Notes: generated by a model not told the origin, from the sequence alone. A stretch of DNA of 64,000 bases from Streptomyces cyaneochromogenes (GCF_003963535.1 NZ_CP034539.1:7936001-8000000), one strand, 5' to 3'; numbered from the stretch's first letter, positions 25,869 through 35,100 are shown. Made by a program: numbers and translations.

Positions 25869-26450
25869 GTGTTCCACGCCGGGCGCGCACCCCGGCTCCT
25901 GCGGGCCGGCAACGAGGAGGAGCGCCTGCGCCCGCTCCTCGTGACCCCTGTCGAAGGCAAGGACCTCGGCGGTGTCCTGGTCCGGCAGTGGTCGGACGGG
26001 GTGATGGCGCTGCTGTGCGCCCGGGCACCGGAGAGAACCCGGGCCGTCGCCCGCAGCAAGGCGACGGCGATCGGCGTGGATCCCGAGGTGCTGTGGGACG
26101 ACGCCCTGGACCACGTGCGCGCGGAACCCGTAGAGCTGCGGACCGCCGCGGCGGGCGCCCCGGGGCCGGCGATCACACATGTCACCGGTGACGGCGGCTT
26201 CGGAACGGGGCATCTGCTGAGGCTCCGTGAACTGGTCGCGGGGCCGGCCCCGCACGGGGTGCTGGTGGGCATCCTCACCTCGCCCGGTCTCTTCGTGTTC
26301 CACACGGTCGTCCGGCGCCTGTGGGCCCAGGCCATGGTGGAGACCTTCCAAAAGCTCGGTCCCGACAGGTCTAGACTCTGCCCTCAACGGCCCGGAGCCC
26401 GTGGTCCGAAAGCGGGCGAAACCTGCCAGCCCCGAAGGGTATTCGGCGTT
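25869..26450 (+). other. open stretch of unknown coding status, in frame with the downstream ATPase
   Basis: This 582-nt stretch has no stop and reads straight into the OpuA-type ATPase gene. Its translation from GTG 25869 looks protein-like: ELVFHAGRAP, then PLLVTPVEGKDLGGVLVRQWSDGVMALL, IGVDPEVLWDDALDHVRAEP, and HVTGDGG. It has a faint resemblance to DUF1444-type proteins, but I cannot name it. It has no own stop codon before the ATPase start, so it may be a decayed gene that lost its 3' end, a genuine N-terminal extension, or chance openness of GC-rich DNA. The same frame is closed upstream by the apbE stop. Confidence 0.4.
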
Positions 26451-27590
26451 TTGATACGGATAGATTCAGTCACCAAGCGGTACCCGGACGGCACGGTGGC
26501 GGTCGACCGGCTGTCGCTGGAGATTCCCGACCGCTCGATCACCGTGCTCGTGGGGCCGTCGGGCTGTGGGAAGACGACCACGCTGCGGATGATCAACCGG
26601 ATGGTCGAGCCCAGCGAGGGCACCATCCTCATCGACGGCGTGGACAGCCGGCAGCAGCCCGTCAACACCCTGCGCCGGTCCATGGGTTACGTCATCCAGA
26701 ACGCCGGTCTCTTCCAGCACCGCACGATCCTCGACAACATCGCCACCGTGCCCCGCATGCTGGGCTGGGGCAAGGAGAAGTCCCGGGCACGGGCGCGGGA
26801 GCTGATGGAGCGGGTGGGGCTCGACGGGGCGCTCGCCAAGCGGTACCCGTACCAGCTCTCCGGCGGCCAGCAGCAGCGCGTCGGCGTGGCGCGGGCGCTC
26901 GCGGCGGACCCGCCGGTGCTGCTGATGGACGAGCCGTTCTCGGCCGTCGACCCCGTGGTCCGCAAGGGGCTCCAGGACGAACTCCTGCGCATCCAGGAGG
27001 AGTTGGGGAAGACCATCGTCTTCGTCACCCATGACATCGACGAGGCCGTCAAGCTCGGCACGATGGTCGCGGTGATGCGCACCGGCGGCCACCTCGCCCA
27101 GTACGCCCCGCCCGCCGAACTGCTCTCCCACCCCGCCGACGCGTTCGTGGAGGACTTCCTCGGCGCCGACCGCGGCATCCGCCGGCTGTCCTTCTTCTCC
27201 TCGGCCGGCCTGGAGTTGCTGACCGAGCCGATCGTCGCCGTGGACGCGACAGCGGAGCGGATCGCCGCCGCCGGCTCGGGCGAGGCCCCCTATCTCCTCG
27301 TCACCGACCCGGACGGCAAGCCGCTCGGCTGGGGCGAGCCGGGAGATCTCACCGCCGGGGAGATCGAGGCCGGGCGACTGCTGCCGTACGGGCGGCCGTT
27401 CGCGGCCGGTACGGACTCGTTGCGGGCCGCCCTCGACTGTGCCGTGCTCTCGCCGACCGGATGGGCCGTCGCGGTGGACGCCGAGGGCCGGGTCGCCGGG
27501 GTGGTCTCGCAGCAGGTGATCGGCGAGGCCATTCGAGGGGCGCACGCGGAGCGGAGCGCGGACGGCAAGGTCGAGCAGGTCGCGCCATGA
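26451..27590 (+). CDS. glycine betaine/choline-type ABC transporter ATPase (OpuA/ProV family)
   Basis: A 379-residue ATPase with Walker A GPSGCGKTT, QNAGLFQHRT Q-loop, signature LSGGQQQR, Walker B VLLMDEPFSAVDP and switch His FVTHDIDEA, plus a C-terminal CBS-like extension (about 250-375) as in OpuA, where it senses ionic strength. I chose TTG 26451 because it gives the family-typical N-terminus (M-IRIDSVTKRYPDG). The two permease genes follow with 4-bp overlaps. Substrate is inferred from family: glycine betaine, choline or related osmolytes. Confidence 0.85.
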   Translation: MIRIDSVTKRYPDGTVAVDRLSLEIPDRSITVLVGPSGCGKTTTLRMINRMVEPSEGTILIDGVDSRQQPVNTLRRSMGYVIQNAGLFQHRTILDNIATVPRMLGWGKEKSRARARELMERVGLDGALAKRYPYQLSGGQQQRVGVARALAADPPVLLMDEPFSAVDPVVRKGLQDELLRIQEELGKTIVFVTHDIDEAVKLGTMVAVMRTGGHLAQYAPPAELLSHPADAFVEDFLGADRGIRRLSFFSSAGLELLTEPIVAVDATAERIAAAGSGEAPYLLVTDPDGKPLGWGEPGDLTAGEIEAGRLLPYGRPFAAGTDSLRAALDCAVLSPTGWAVAVDAEGRVAGVVSQQVIGEAIRGAHAERSADGKVEQVAP

Positions 27591-28276
27591 GCGAACTCTT
27601 CGACATGCCCAGCGACCTCCAGAACACCTACTTCGGCCTTGTCGCACTGCACCTGCGCGAGGCGCTGCTCCCGGTGCTGGCCGGACTGCTGCTGGCGCTG
27701 CCGGTCGCCCAGCTGTGCGTGCGCGTGCGCTGGCTGTACCCGCCCGTGCTGTGGGTGACGACCGTGCTGTACGCGATCCCCTCGCTCGCCTTCTTCGTCG
27801 TCCTCATCGACTACACCGGGCTGAGCGAACTCACGGTGATGATCCCGCTGGCCGTCTACAGCCTCGTGGTGCTGGTCCCGGCGATCGTGGACGGGGTCAG
27901 GTCGGTGCCGCAGGAGACGCTGGCCGCCGCGACCGCCATGGGCTTCGGACCCGTACGACGCTATCTCCAGGTGCAGTTGCCGATCGCGGCGCCCGCGATC
28001 ATCGCCGGGCTGCGGGTGGCGTGCGTGTCGAGCGTCTCCCTCGTCAGCGTCGGCATGCTCATCGGCAACGCGGGAGCCCTCGGCAACCTGCTCAACAGCG
28101 GCATGATCTACCACCAGCCCCGCCTGATCTGGCTCTCCGTGGTGGGCACGGCCGTCCTCGCCATCCTCGTGGACGCCGTACTGATCGGCCTGCGTGTGCT
28201 GCTGACGCCCTGGATGCCGCGCGGCGGCACCCGCGAGAACACTCGCCCGCTCGCCGTGAAGGAGGCCGCCCGGTGA
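27587..28276 (+). CDS. osmolyte ABC transporter permease (OpuA/ProW family), first
   Basis: A 229-residue BPD-type permease with about five or six helices and an EAA loop (ETLAAATAMGFGPVRRYLQVQLPIAAPAI). It begins at ATGA across the ATPase stop and is overlapped by the next permease gene. Two different permeases in one operon fit the OpuB/OpuC-like arrangement of choline and glycine betaine importers. Confidence 0.85.
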   Translation: MSELFDMPSDLQNTYFGLVALHLREALLPVLAGLLLALPVAQLCVRVRWLYPPVLWVTTVLYAIPSLAFFVVLIDYTGLSELTVMIPLAVYSLVVLVPAIVDGVRSVPQETLAAATAMGFGPVRRYLQVQLPIAAPAIIAGLRVACVSSVSLVSVGMLIGNAGALGNLLNSGMIYHQPRLIWLSVVGTAVLAILVDAVLIGLRVLLTPWMPRGGTRENTRPLAVKEAAR

Positions 28277-28941
28277 ACGTCCTGAACTTCATCAACGCCT
28301 TCTTCAGCGACAGCGCCCACTGGCATGGCTACGACGGCATCCCGACGCGGCTCGGCGAGCACCTCCAGTACACGCTGACGGCGCTCGGCATCGCCGCCGC
28401 GGTCGGACTGCCGATCGGCCTGCTCACGGGCCACACCGGGCGTGGCGGCAACACGCTCGCCCTCATCGCCACCGCCGCCCGGGCGCTGCCCAGCTTCGGG
28501 CTGATGGTGCTGATGTTCATCCTGCTGGGCCTGGGCATGGCCCCCGTGATGATCCCGCTGGTCGTGCTCGCCGTCCCGCCCATCCTCGTCACCACCTACG
28601 AGGCGATGCGCTCCGTCGACCCCGCACCGGTGGACGCCGCCCGCGGCATGGGCATGGCCGAGTCCGCGGTCCTGTTCCGGGTCGAACTGCCCGTGGCGCT
28701 CCCGCTGATCCTCAGCGGCCTGCGCTCGGCGGCCATCCAGATCGTCTCGACCGCCACCATCGCCGCGTACGTCAGCTTCGGCGGTCTCGGCCGCTACATC
28801 ATCGACGGCCTCTACCAGCGCGACTACGAGAAGGTCGTGGGCGGCGCCACCCTGGTCGCCGCCATGGCGCTCACGACGCTGGCGCTGTTCTGGGCGGTGG
28901 CGCGGTTCACGGTCTCACCGGGGGTGCGCGGCCGCGGCTAG
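28273..28941 (+). CDS. osmolyte ABC transporter permease (OpuA/ProW family), second
   Basis: A 222-residue permease similar in plan to the preceding one: N-terminal HLQYTLTALGIAAAVGLPIG, then an EAA loop (APVDAARGMGMAESAVLFRVELPVALPLI) and IVSTATIAAYVSFGGLGRYI. It starts at GTG 28273 overlapping the previous stop. The usual neighbour, the OpuAC binding protein, is not here but at 34139, beyond RidA and a conservon. Confidence 0.85.
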   Translation: MNVLNFINAFFSDSAHWHGYDGIPTRLGEHLQYTLTALGIAAAVGLPIGLLTGHTGRGGNTLALIATAARALPSFGLMVLMFILLGLGMAPVMIPLVVLAVPPILVTTYEAMRSVDPAPVDAARGMGMAESAVLFRVELPVALPLILSGLRSAAIQIVSTATIAAYVSFGGLGRYIIDGLYQRDYEKVVGGATLVAAMALTTLALFWAVARFTVSPGVRGRG

Positions 28942-28982
28942 CCACACACCCACGGTGAGACCGCCGGTCCCAGGCCCTGTCG

Positions 28983-29408
28983 TCACATTCCCGCCTGCCG
29001 CGGGGACGGTCGTACGGCGACCGCGTCGACCTCGAACAGCATGCCCGGCAGGGCGAGCGAGGCGACGCCGCTCAGGGTCTGGGCGGGCAGGCGGTCGCCG
29101 AACCGGGCGTGCAGCGCCTTGCCGACGGCCTCCAGCTTGGCCGCGTCGTGGTCGACGATGAAGGTGCCCAGACGGACGACGTGCTCGTAGCCGAGGCCGA
29201 CGCCTTCCAGCGCCGAGCGCAGCCGGTCGAGGGCCAGTTCCACCTGGGCCGGGAAGTCGCCCGGCACGGGTGCGCCGTTGCCGTCGGAGGCGTACTGGCC
29301 CGCGATGAAGACGAGTTCACCGGGCGCCGAGACGGCGTGGCTGTAGCTGAACGGGGTCGGGTCGTGCAGGGCGGGCGGGTTGGTGATCGTGCGCTCGTCG
29401 AGGCTCAT
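28983..29408 (-). CDS. RidA/YjgF/Rid-family protein
   Basis: A 141-residue single-domain Rid protein, normal length. Recognised from SAPGELVFIAGQYASDGNG, QVELALDRLRSALEGVG and the C-terminal SLALPGMLFEVDAVAV. RidA proteins hydrolyse reactive enamine/imine products of PLP enzymes. I chose ATG 29408 (MSLDERT) over the upstream ATG at 29441. It faces the osmolyte permease gene and lies 55 nt downstream of cvnD on the same strand, so it may be read through from the conservon. Confidence 0.82.
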   Translation of the reverse strand: MSLDERTITNPPALHDPTPFSYSHAVSAPGELVFIAGQYASDGNGAPVPGDFPAQVELALDRLRSALEGVGLGYEHVVRLGTFIVDHDAAKLEAVGKALHARFGDRLPAQTLSGVASLALPGMLFEVDAVAVRPSPRQAGM

Positions 29409-29463
29409 GCCGCGTCCCAACGCGCTTGCCGGCGCGGGCATTCCGCGCCCGCCGCCCCCGCGG

Positions 29464-30063
29464 TCAGTCCTGCGTGCGCGCCAGCGCCAGTTCCAGTACG
29501 ACGAGCAGGGCGTCCCGTACCGAGCCGCGCTCGCGGGCGTCGAAGACCAGGAGCGGGACGCCGTCGGTGACGTCGAGGGCCCAGCGGACCTCCTCCAGGG
29601 TGTGCTCGACCCTGCCGTCGAAGGCGTTGACGGCGACCGCGAAGGGGATGCCCTTGTGCTCGAAGTAGTCGACGGCGGCGTAGCAGTCGTCGAGACGGCG
29701 GGTGTCGACGATGACGAGCCCGCCGACCGCGCCCTCGACGATGTCGTCCCACATGAAGCCGAAGCGCTCCTGGCCGGGCGTGCCGAACAGATACAGCTTC
29801 AGCGTGGGGTCGATGGTGAGGCATCCGAAGTCCATGGCCACGGTGGTCGTGGTCTTGCGCGGGGTGTGCGTGAGGTCGTCCACGCCCGCCGCGACCTCCG
29901 TGATGGCGGCCTCGGTGGTCAGCGGTTCGATCTCGGATATCGAGCCGACCGTGGTGGTCTTGCCCACGCCGAAGCCGCCCGATATGACCATCTTCACCGG
30001 CAGCGGCGGTCGTACGGCGGCCGACCGCGCGGCTGGGACGGCGGCCGGTTCAGTCGGTGTCAC
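29464..30063 (-). CDS. conservon GTPase CvnD (first conservon)
   Basis: A 199-residue small GTPase of the MglA/CvnD type: P-loop GGFGVGKTT, G3 GTPGQERF and G4-like VNAFDG. CvnD proteins couple with the kinase-like CvnA, roadblock protein CvnB and DUF742 protein CvnC in a membrane-associated switch that affects development and secondary metabolism in Streptomyces. The GTG start at 30063 overlaps the end of cvnC by 14 bp. The cytochrome P450 gene (cvnE) that follows some conservons is absent; RidA is in that place. Confidence 0.9.
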   Translation of the reverse strand: MTPTEPAAVPAARSAAVRPPLPVKMVISGGFGVGKTTTVGSISEIEPLTTEAAITEVAAGVDDLTHTPRKTTTTVAMDFGCLTIDPTLKLYLFGTPGQERFGFMWDDIVEGAVGGLVIVDTRRLDDCYAAVDYFEHKGIPFAVAVNAFDGRVEHTLEEVRWALDVTDGVPLLVFDARERGSVRDALLVVLELALARTQD

Positions 30064-30475
30064 TGGGCACCCCTCGTGAGTCGGGGACGGCGCGCAGGCC
30101 CTCGATGACCCTGCGCAGGACGGAAGCGTCGTGGACGAGGTCGGAGTCGGGCACGTGCACCGTCAACTGCCCCGCATCGCGCAGATCCTCGGCGAGGACG
30201 CGCACCACGTTCAGGTGCAGCCGCAGCCGGGCCGCGATCTCGGCGAGGGACTGCGGCAGCCGGCACACGGCGACGATGTCGTGCCGTTCGAAGGCGAGCA
30301 GGTCGAGCGCGTCGAGCCCCTCGGCGGTGGCCACCACCTGGGTCTCGACGGGCATCGACCGGCCGTCGTCGCCGGCCGCCACCCGGCCGGCGGTGACCAG
30401 GAAGGGCCGCACGGCGGAGGCGGGGCCGACCGCGTCCGGGCCGCTGGGGTCCGGCGGTGGGGTGCCGTCCGCCAT
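30050..30475 (-). CDS. conservon DUF742 protein CvnC (first conservon)
   Basis: A 141-residue DUF742 protein: RPFLVTAGRVA, then a winged-helix-like segment (LPQSLAEIAARLRLHLNVVRVLAEDLRDAGQLTVH). CvnC is a conserved conservon partner of the GTPase; its biochemical role is not settled. It overlaps cvnD by 14 bp and follows cvnB after 22 nt. Confidence 0.9.
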   Translation of the reverse strand: MADGTPPPDPSGPDAVGPASAVRPFLVTAGRVAAGDDGRSMPVETQVVATAEGLDALDLLAFERHDIVAVCRLPQSLAEIAARLRLHLNVVRVLAEDLRDAGQLTVHVPDSDLVHDASVLRRVIEGLRAVPDSRGVPSDTD

Positions 30476-30497
30476 GGGGTTGTCCGTCTCTCCCCGG

Positions 30498-30974
30498 TCA
30501 GCGGGCCGACGCGGCGCCGACGCTGTTCTTCAGCTCCAGCACGAGCTGCGGGCTGAGGGCGGCGCCGGCGCGGTTGGCGAACACGGTCATCTCGTAGGCG
30601 ATGTTGCCCAGCTTGGCCTCCTTGTCGGTGACGACGCCGAGCACGGCGCCGCTGCCGATCGCGGAGACCAGGACGTGGCCGCCCTCCAGGTCGATGATGA
30701 CCTTGTTGAGGCCGCCGAGGCCGTAGTTGCCGGACGCGCCGGCGGCCAGGCTGGTGATGCCGGAGACGATCGCGGCGAGCCGCTCGGAGTCGGCCTGCTC
30801 CCGCAGTTCGGACACGGCGATGAGCAGCCCGTCGGACGAGACGGCGATGGCGTCCACGACGCCGGCCGTCTCGGTCGCGAAGCGATTCAGCAGCCAGGTG
30901 AAGTCGGCTGCGGCGGCCTGCAGTTCGGCCGGCGTGGCGCCTCCCGTCGGGGTGCCACCTGTCGACGTGCTCAC
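30498..30974 (-). CDS. conservon roadblock/LC7 protein CvnB (first conservon)
   Basis: A 158-residue roadblock/LC7 domain protein: FATETAGVVDAIAVSSDGLLIA, then LEGGHVLVSAIGSGAVLGVV and the C-terminal helix. Such proteins act as GTPase-activating or scaffold partners of MglA-like GTPases, here CvnD. The GTG at 30974 overlaps the stop of the kinase gene (GTGA), showing translational coupling. Confidence 0.9.
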   Translation of the reverse strand: MSTSTGGTPTGGATPAELQAAAADFTWLLNRFATETAGVVDAIAVSSDGLLIAVSELREQADSERLAAIVSGITSLAAGASGNYGLGGLNKVIIDLEGGHVLVSAIGSGAVLGVVTDKEAKLGNIAYEMTVFANRAGAALSPQLVLELKNSVGAASAR

Positions 30975-33796
30975 TGCTCCGCTCCTTCCGGGGGGTCGTT
31001 CTGGTCGTGCTTCTGGGGGGTTGGGGGTGTGGCCGGTGCGGAGGGTTCTCCGGTGCCTGCTCGATCGCCGCCGTGCCCGCTGTCGCGGTGCGCGCGCTCC
31101 ACGGCTGCCTCGAACTCCTCGATCGTCGCCCGCACGGCTTCCGCGTCCAGGGCCCGCACGCCCTGCCGCACCACGGCTTGCTGGGCCAAGGCGCCGACCT
31201 GTGTGCGCAGGGTCGCGCCACGGACGCGGCGACGCAGGGGGCGGCCGGTGACGGGGGCTTCGCCCGTCGCCACAGGGGCGGCCGTGGGCGCCGCGTCGGG
31301 GCGGCCCGCGGAAGCGGCGGGTGTCCGGTCGCTCCGGTCCTCGGCGGGGGAGGGCGGCCGGTGCGCCTCGCCCGTGCGGGAGGAGGGTGCCTGGTTCGCC
31401 TCGCCCGCGTCGGCCGAGGTGTGCCGGCCGGGCCTGGAGCGGGCCGACGGGTCGGACCGGTCGGCGCGGGCGTGGTCCGCCGGGGCCGGGTCGGCGTCGC
31501 CGGTCCGGGGCCGGACCACCGAGGGGGGCTGCTCGGAGGGCTGCTCGGGGGGCTCTTCGCCACGCGGGGCGGCCGACTTCGCCGCGTCGCCCGGGGCGCC
31601 TTCCCGCCGGGAGACCCGGCGGGGAAGAGGACGTGGCCCGTCGCCGTCCGCACCGCTGTCCGGCTGTGCGGCATCCCTCTGCGCGTCCGCCGACGGTCGG
31701 GGTCCGGAGACGGGGGCCGACGGCGTCGTGGCGGCAGGCACCGGGCCGGTGGCCGAAACGTCGGGGGCAGCGTCGTCCGCCCGCGTCTCCTCGGACGCCG
31801 CTGCTGCCACCGCCGCCAAGGCCGCCGTGGCCGTGACCCCCGTCGTGCTCCCCGACACCAGCAGCGACGGCGGTACCGTCACCTCGGCCGTCACACCGCC
31901 ACCGGGCGTGCGCGACAGCGTGACCGTGATCTCCCAGCGGCGGGCCAGCGTGCCGACCACGAACAGGCCCAGGACTTTCGTCGGGACCAGATCCAGTCGC
32001 TCGCGGCGGATCAGGCGCGTGTTCTCCTCGTCGAGGCGCTCGGCGTTCATGCCGAGGCCGTGGTCGGCGACGACGATCACCGCGGCGCCGTGCTCGCCGT
32101 TCGCCACCGTCACCTCGACCGGGCGGCCCTGCGGTGAGAACGACACCGCGTTCTCCAGGAGTTCGGCCACCATCAGCGTCAGGTCGCCGATGACCTCCGG
32201 CTCCACCTTGGCCTCGGTCCGCGCACGCAGCTCCACCCGCTGGTAGCCCTCGATCTGGCCGAGTGAGGCGCGTACGACGTTGGTGAGCGCGGTGGGCCCG
32301 GCGTCGAGGTCCGCCTCGTGGATGCCGGCGAGCAGCATCAGGCTGTCGGCGTTGCGGCGCAGACGTACCGCGATGTGGTCGATGGAGTAGAGGCGCTCCA
32401 GGAGCGCGGGGTCGGTCTCGCCCCGCTCCACCGCGTCGATCAGGGCGAGCTGACGTGTCGTCAGGTTGCTGACCCTGCGGCCCACGTTGCCGAACATCTC
32501 GGCGACGTTGCGCCGGCTGAGCACCTGCCGCTCCAGCAGCGCGACCGCTGTCCTCTGCACCTGGTTGAACACCTGCGCGAGCTCGCCGATCTCGTCGCGC
32601 GCGGCGACCGGGATCTCGTGCAGCCGGGGCGGGCCGTCGTCCTCGGCGTCGTCGTCGGCCACCCGGGCCAGCTCGCGCTCGGCGACGTCGGCGACCTGCT
32701 GCGCGGCGCCCGTGAGGGCCTGCACCGGCCGGACCACGGAGCGGCGGACCAGCATCGCCAGGACCAGCCAGACGGCGAAGCCGAGCACGGCGAGCCCGAG
32801 CAGCAGGACCGCGTTCAACGCGGCCTCCTCGGAGGCGTTGTCCGCCCGGTCGGCGATCTGCTCGATGAGCGACGTGGTGATTGCCAGCCGGGTCCTGGCC
32901 TGGTCCCGGTAGGCGGGGTAGGAGTCGAGCGCCTGCGCGAGCGACTTGCGGATCTCCGCGGGCGAGCCGCCCTGCACGCCGCCGGGGTCGATCTGCAGCT
33001 CGGCGAAGTGCCGGCTGATGACGCTCTGCGCGGCGGTGTACTTGATCCCGGCGAGCTGGGCGGTCTGCGCGTCGGTGGCGAACCGGCTGAACCGGTCGGC
33101 CTGGTGGGTGTACTCGTCGTAGGAGCCGATCGCGCCGATGAACTCGATGAGCGCGTTGGAGTCACCGGTCGACGCGGAGAAGACGCCGGTCTCGAAGGCG
33201 CTGTGCGCGGCTCCCGCGCGCAGCAGCGAGTCGAGCAGGTTGCCGGTGAAGGTGGTCGCGAGATCGGGGTTGCGGTCCAGCGCCAGGCCGTCGATGAGGC
33301 CCTGTGTGGCGTGGGTGTACGCCGGGTCGATGTTCTCGGCGGGCAGATACGCCCGCTCGACGGTGTTCCGCAGGCTGCTCAGGCCCTCGACGCCTCGCAG
33401 TGCCTGCGCCTCGGTCTCCGGCAGCCGGTCCCCGAAGGCGTCGCGCACCCGCTCGACCTGGGCGTTCACCATGGACTGCGCGGTGCGGTAGGCGGCGGAG
33501 GAAGGTGCCCTGCCCTCGGTGGCCTCGTGCCGCACGGAGAGCAGGACGGCCTGCTGGTGCTCGGCGGCCAGCCGGTCGACGAGCGTGGCGACCTCGACGC
33601 TCTCCCGGACCAGGCGGGCGGCGTCCGCCGCGTTGCGGGACCGCGCGGTCTGTTCGGCGATGAGGTACGCGAGGAGGACCGCGACCACGGTCAGCGGCAC
33701 ACCGACCAGAAGGTTGAGCTTGCGCCGGAAGGTCCAGCGGCCGGCGAAACCGCGTGGACGACGCGAGCGGAGCGCGCCCACCTCCTGCGTGGACAC
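30971..33796 (-). CDS. conservon sensor kinase-like CvnA with nitrate/nitrite-sensing domain (first conservon)
   Basis: A 941-residue membrane protein. After a first helix (about 25-45) comes a large extracytoplasmic all-helical region of the NIT (nitrate/nitrite-sensing) type, a second helix (LLLGLAVLGFAVWLVLAMLV), a HAMP-like linker, and an HATPase domain (AELLENAVSFSP, DHGLGM). No canonical HisKA box is obvious, as in other CvnA proteins. The last 280 or so residues are Pro/Ala/Asp-rich and probably disordered, ending in a short helix. GTG 33796 has an excellent ribosome site (AAGGAGG). It heads the conservon cvnA-B-C-D. Confidence 0.9.
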   Translation of the reverse strand: MSTQEVGALRSRRPRGFAGRWTFRRKLNLLVGVPLTVVAVLLAYLIAEQTARSRNAADAARLVRESVEVATLVDRLAAEHQQAVLLSVRHEATEGRAPSSAAYRTAQSMVNAQVERVRDAFGDRLPETEAQALRGVEGLSSLRNTVERAYLPAENIDPAYTHATQGLIDGLALDRNPDLATTFTGNLLDSLLRAGAAHSAFETGVFSASTGDSNALIEFIGAIGSYDEYTHQADRFSRFATDAQTAQLAGIKYTAAQSVISRHFAELQIDPGGVQGGSPAEIRKSLAQALDSYPAYRDQARTRLAITTSLIEQIADRADNASEEAALNAVLLLGLAVLGFAVWLVLAMLVRRSVVRPVQALTGAAQQVADVAERELARVADDDAEDDGPPRLHEIPVAARDEIGELAQVFNQVQRTAVALLERQVLSRRNVAEMFGNVGRRVSNLTTRQLALIDAVERGETDPALLERLYSIDHIAVRLRRNADSLMLLAGIHEADLDAGPTALTNVVRASLGQIEGYQRVELRARTEAKVEPEVIGDLTLMVAELLENAVSFSPQGRPVEVTVANGEHGAAVIVVADHGLGMNAERLDEENTRLIRRERLDLVPTKVLGLFVVGTLARRWEITVTLSRTPGGGVTAEVTVPPSLLVSGSTTGVTATAALAAVAAAASEETRADDAAPDVSATGPVPAATTPSAPVSGPRPSADAQRDAAQPDSGADGDGPRPLPRRVSRREGAPGDAAKSAAPRGEEPPEQPSEQPPSVVRPRTGDADPAPADHARADRSDPSARSRPGRHTSADAGEANQAPSSRTGEAHRPPSPAEDRSDRTPAASAGRPDAAPTAAPVATGEAPVTGRPLRRRVRGATLRTQVGALAQQAVVRQGVRALDAEAVRATIEEFEAAVERAHRDSGHGGDRAGTGEPSAPATPPTPQKHDQNDPPEGAEQ

Positions 33797-34138
33797 CGAC
33801 TTGCCTCCTTCATGGGCGTCACACGGTGCGCGCGAGGTCTCACGTGACCGTTGTCGATCGTCTCCTGATCGGCTGTATGCGCACGTCACCCCGGTCAACG
33901 TCGGGGAGACTATCGCCTCTTGCCGTTCGTGACCGGAACTGTACGTCAAGAATCCGTTACAACACCCTCCGCCCCAACCGTCCCCCGTTAACCTGCCCAG
34001 TCACACCGGATCACAAGTGACCATTGTTCGAGGCCAATCGGTGACCGGATCGCTCTTGACTGGGGGAGAACCGGCTGGATTGGATCAGTGGAAGAGCTTT
34101 CTTCGCTCACCCAATCCCCAGAATCCGGAACGGGAATC
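33797..34138. other. 342-nt divergent gap between a conservon and the osmolyte-binding protein
   Basis: The gap separates the leftward cvnA from the rightward OpuAC gene. The only element I can support is the promoter at 34056-34085. There is also a cluster of TCAC/GTGA half-sites near 33997-34016 (TCACACCGGATCACAAGTGA) that could be an operator; I cannot assign a regulator. Confidence 0.35.
34056..34085 (+). promoter_or_regulatory. promoter of the osmolyte-binding lipoprotein gene
   Basis: TTGACT (34056-34061) and TTGGAT (34080-34085) with an 18-nt spacer form a vegetative-type promoter. Transcription would begin at about 34092, which excludes the upstream GTG at 34088 and supports the chosen start at 34139. 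Confidence 0.4.
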
Positions 34139-35092
34139 GTGACTCTCACCGCCTCACGCAGCAGGTCCCTCAGGAACCATCCCGGCGCGGCCGCCGTGGC
34201 GCTCGCCGCCACGGCTGTGCTGCTGGCGGGATGCTCCTCCTCCGACACCTCCGACCCGCTCGCCGAGGAGGGGGCGAGCGGCGACACGGTCGTCGTCGGC
34301 TCGAACAACTTCGCCGAGAGCATCCTGCTCGCCGACATCTACGGCGAGGCTCTGAAGGCCAAGGGCATCAAGGTCACCTACAAGCCCAACATCGGCAGCC
34401 GCGAGACCACCTACGGCCTGCTGCGCAACGGCTCGGTCACGGTGCTGCCGGAGTACAACGGCTCGTTGCTCGCCTACCTCGACCCGAAGGCGGAGCAGAC
34501 GTCGGCCGACGCCGTGAACGCCGCGGTGAAGGCCAAGCTGGACTCCGAGCTGACGCTGCTGGAGTCGTCGCCGGCCGAGGACAAGGACTCCGTGAGCGTC
34601 AACGCGGAGACGGCGAAGAAGTACGACCTGACCGCCGAGTCCAGCCTCGAGGACCTCAAGGACATCGCCCCGGACCTGGTGATCGGCGGCTCGCCCGAGT
34701 TCCAGACCCGGCAGCAGGGACTGAAGGGCCTGGAGTCCGAGTACGGCCTGAAGTTCAAGTCGTTCAAGGCGCTGGACGCGGGCGGCCCGCTGACCAAGGC
34801 GGCGCTGACGAAGAACACCGTGCAGGCGGCGGACATCTTCACGACGGACCCGACCATCACCAAGGAGGGCTTCGTCGTCCTGAAGGACCCGAAGAACCTC
34901 TTCGGGTACGCCAACGTGACCCCGCTGGTATACAAGAGCGGCCTCTCGAAGGAGGGCGTCGAGGCCCTCGACGCGGTCTCCGCCAAGCTCGACACCAAGA
35001 CCCTCCTCGACCTGGACTCCCAGGTCCAGCTGGAGAACAAGGACCCGCTCGACGTGGCCAAGGCCTGGCTGAAGTCGGCCGGCCTGGAATGA
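34139..35092 (+). CDS. glycine betaine/choline-type binding lipoprotein (OpuAC family)
   Basis: A 317-residue binding protein with a lipoprotein signal (lipobox VLLAGC), then an OpuAC/OsmX domain: VVGSNNFAESILLADIYGEALKAKG, NIGSRETTYGLLRNGSVTVLPEYNGSLL, VIGGSPEFQTRQQGL and FTTDPTI. It captures quaternary-amine osmoprotectants for an ABC importer. The matching ATPase and permeases are at 26451-28941 with a conservon between. It has its own promoter and a strong terminator, so it is a single-gene unit. GTG 34139 was chosen because of GGAACGGG upstream and the promoter position. Confidence 0.87.
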   Translation: MTLTASRSRSLRNHPGAAAVALAATAVLLAGCSSSDTSDPLAEEGASGDTVVVGSNNFAESILLADIYGEALKAKGIKVTYKPNIGSRETTYGLLRNGSVTVLPEYNGSLLAYLDPKAEQTSADAVNAAVKAKLDSELTLLESSPAEDKDSVSVNAETAKKYDLTAESSLEDLKDIAPDLVIGGSPEFQTRQQGLKGLESEYGLKFKSFKALDAGGPLTKAALTKNTVQAADIFTTDPTITKEGFVVLKDPKNLFGYANVTPLVYKSGLSKEGVEALDAVSAKLDTKTLLDLDSQVQLENKDPLDVAKAWLKSAGLE

Positions 35093-35100
35093 CCTCCCGC

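Noticed and set aside
26372..26377. TAGACT as -10 of a promoter for the osmolyte importer
   Set aside because: Good -10 but no acceptable -35 at 16-19 nt upstream; not reported as a promoter.
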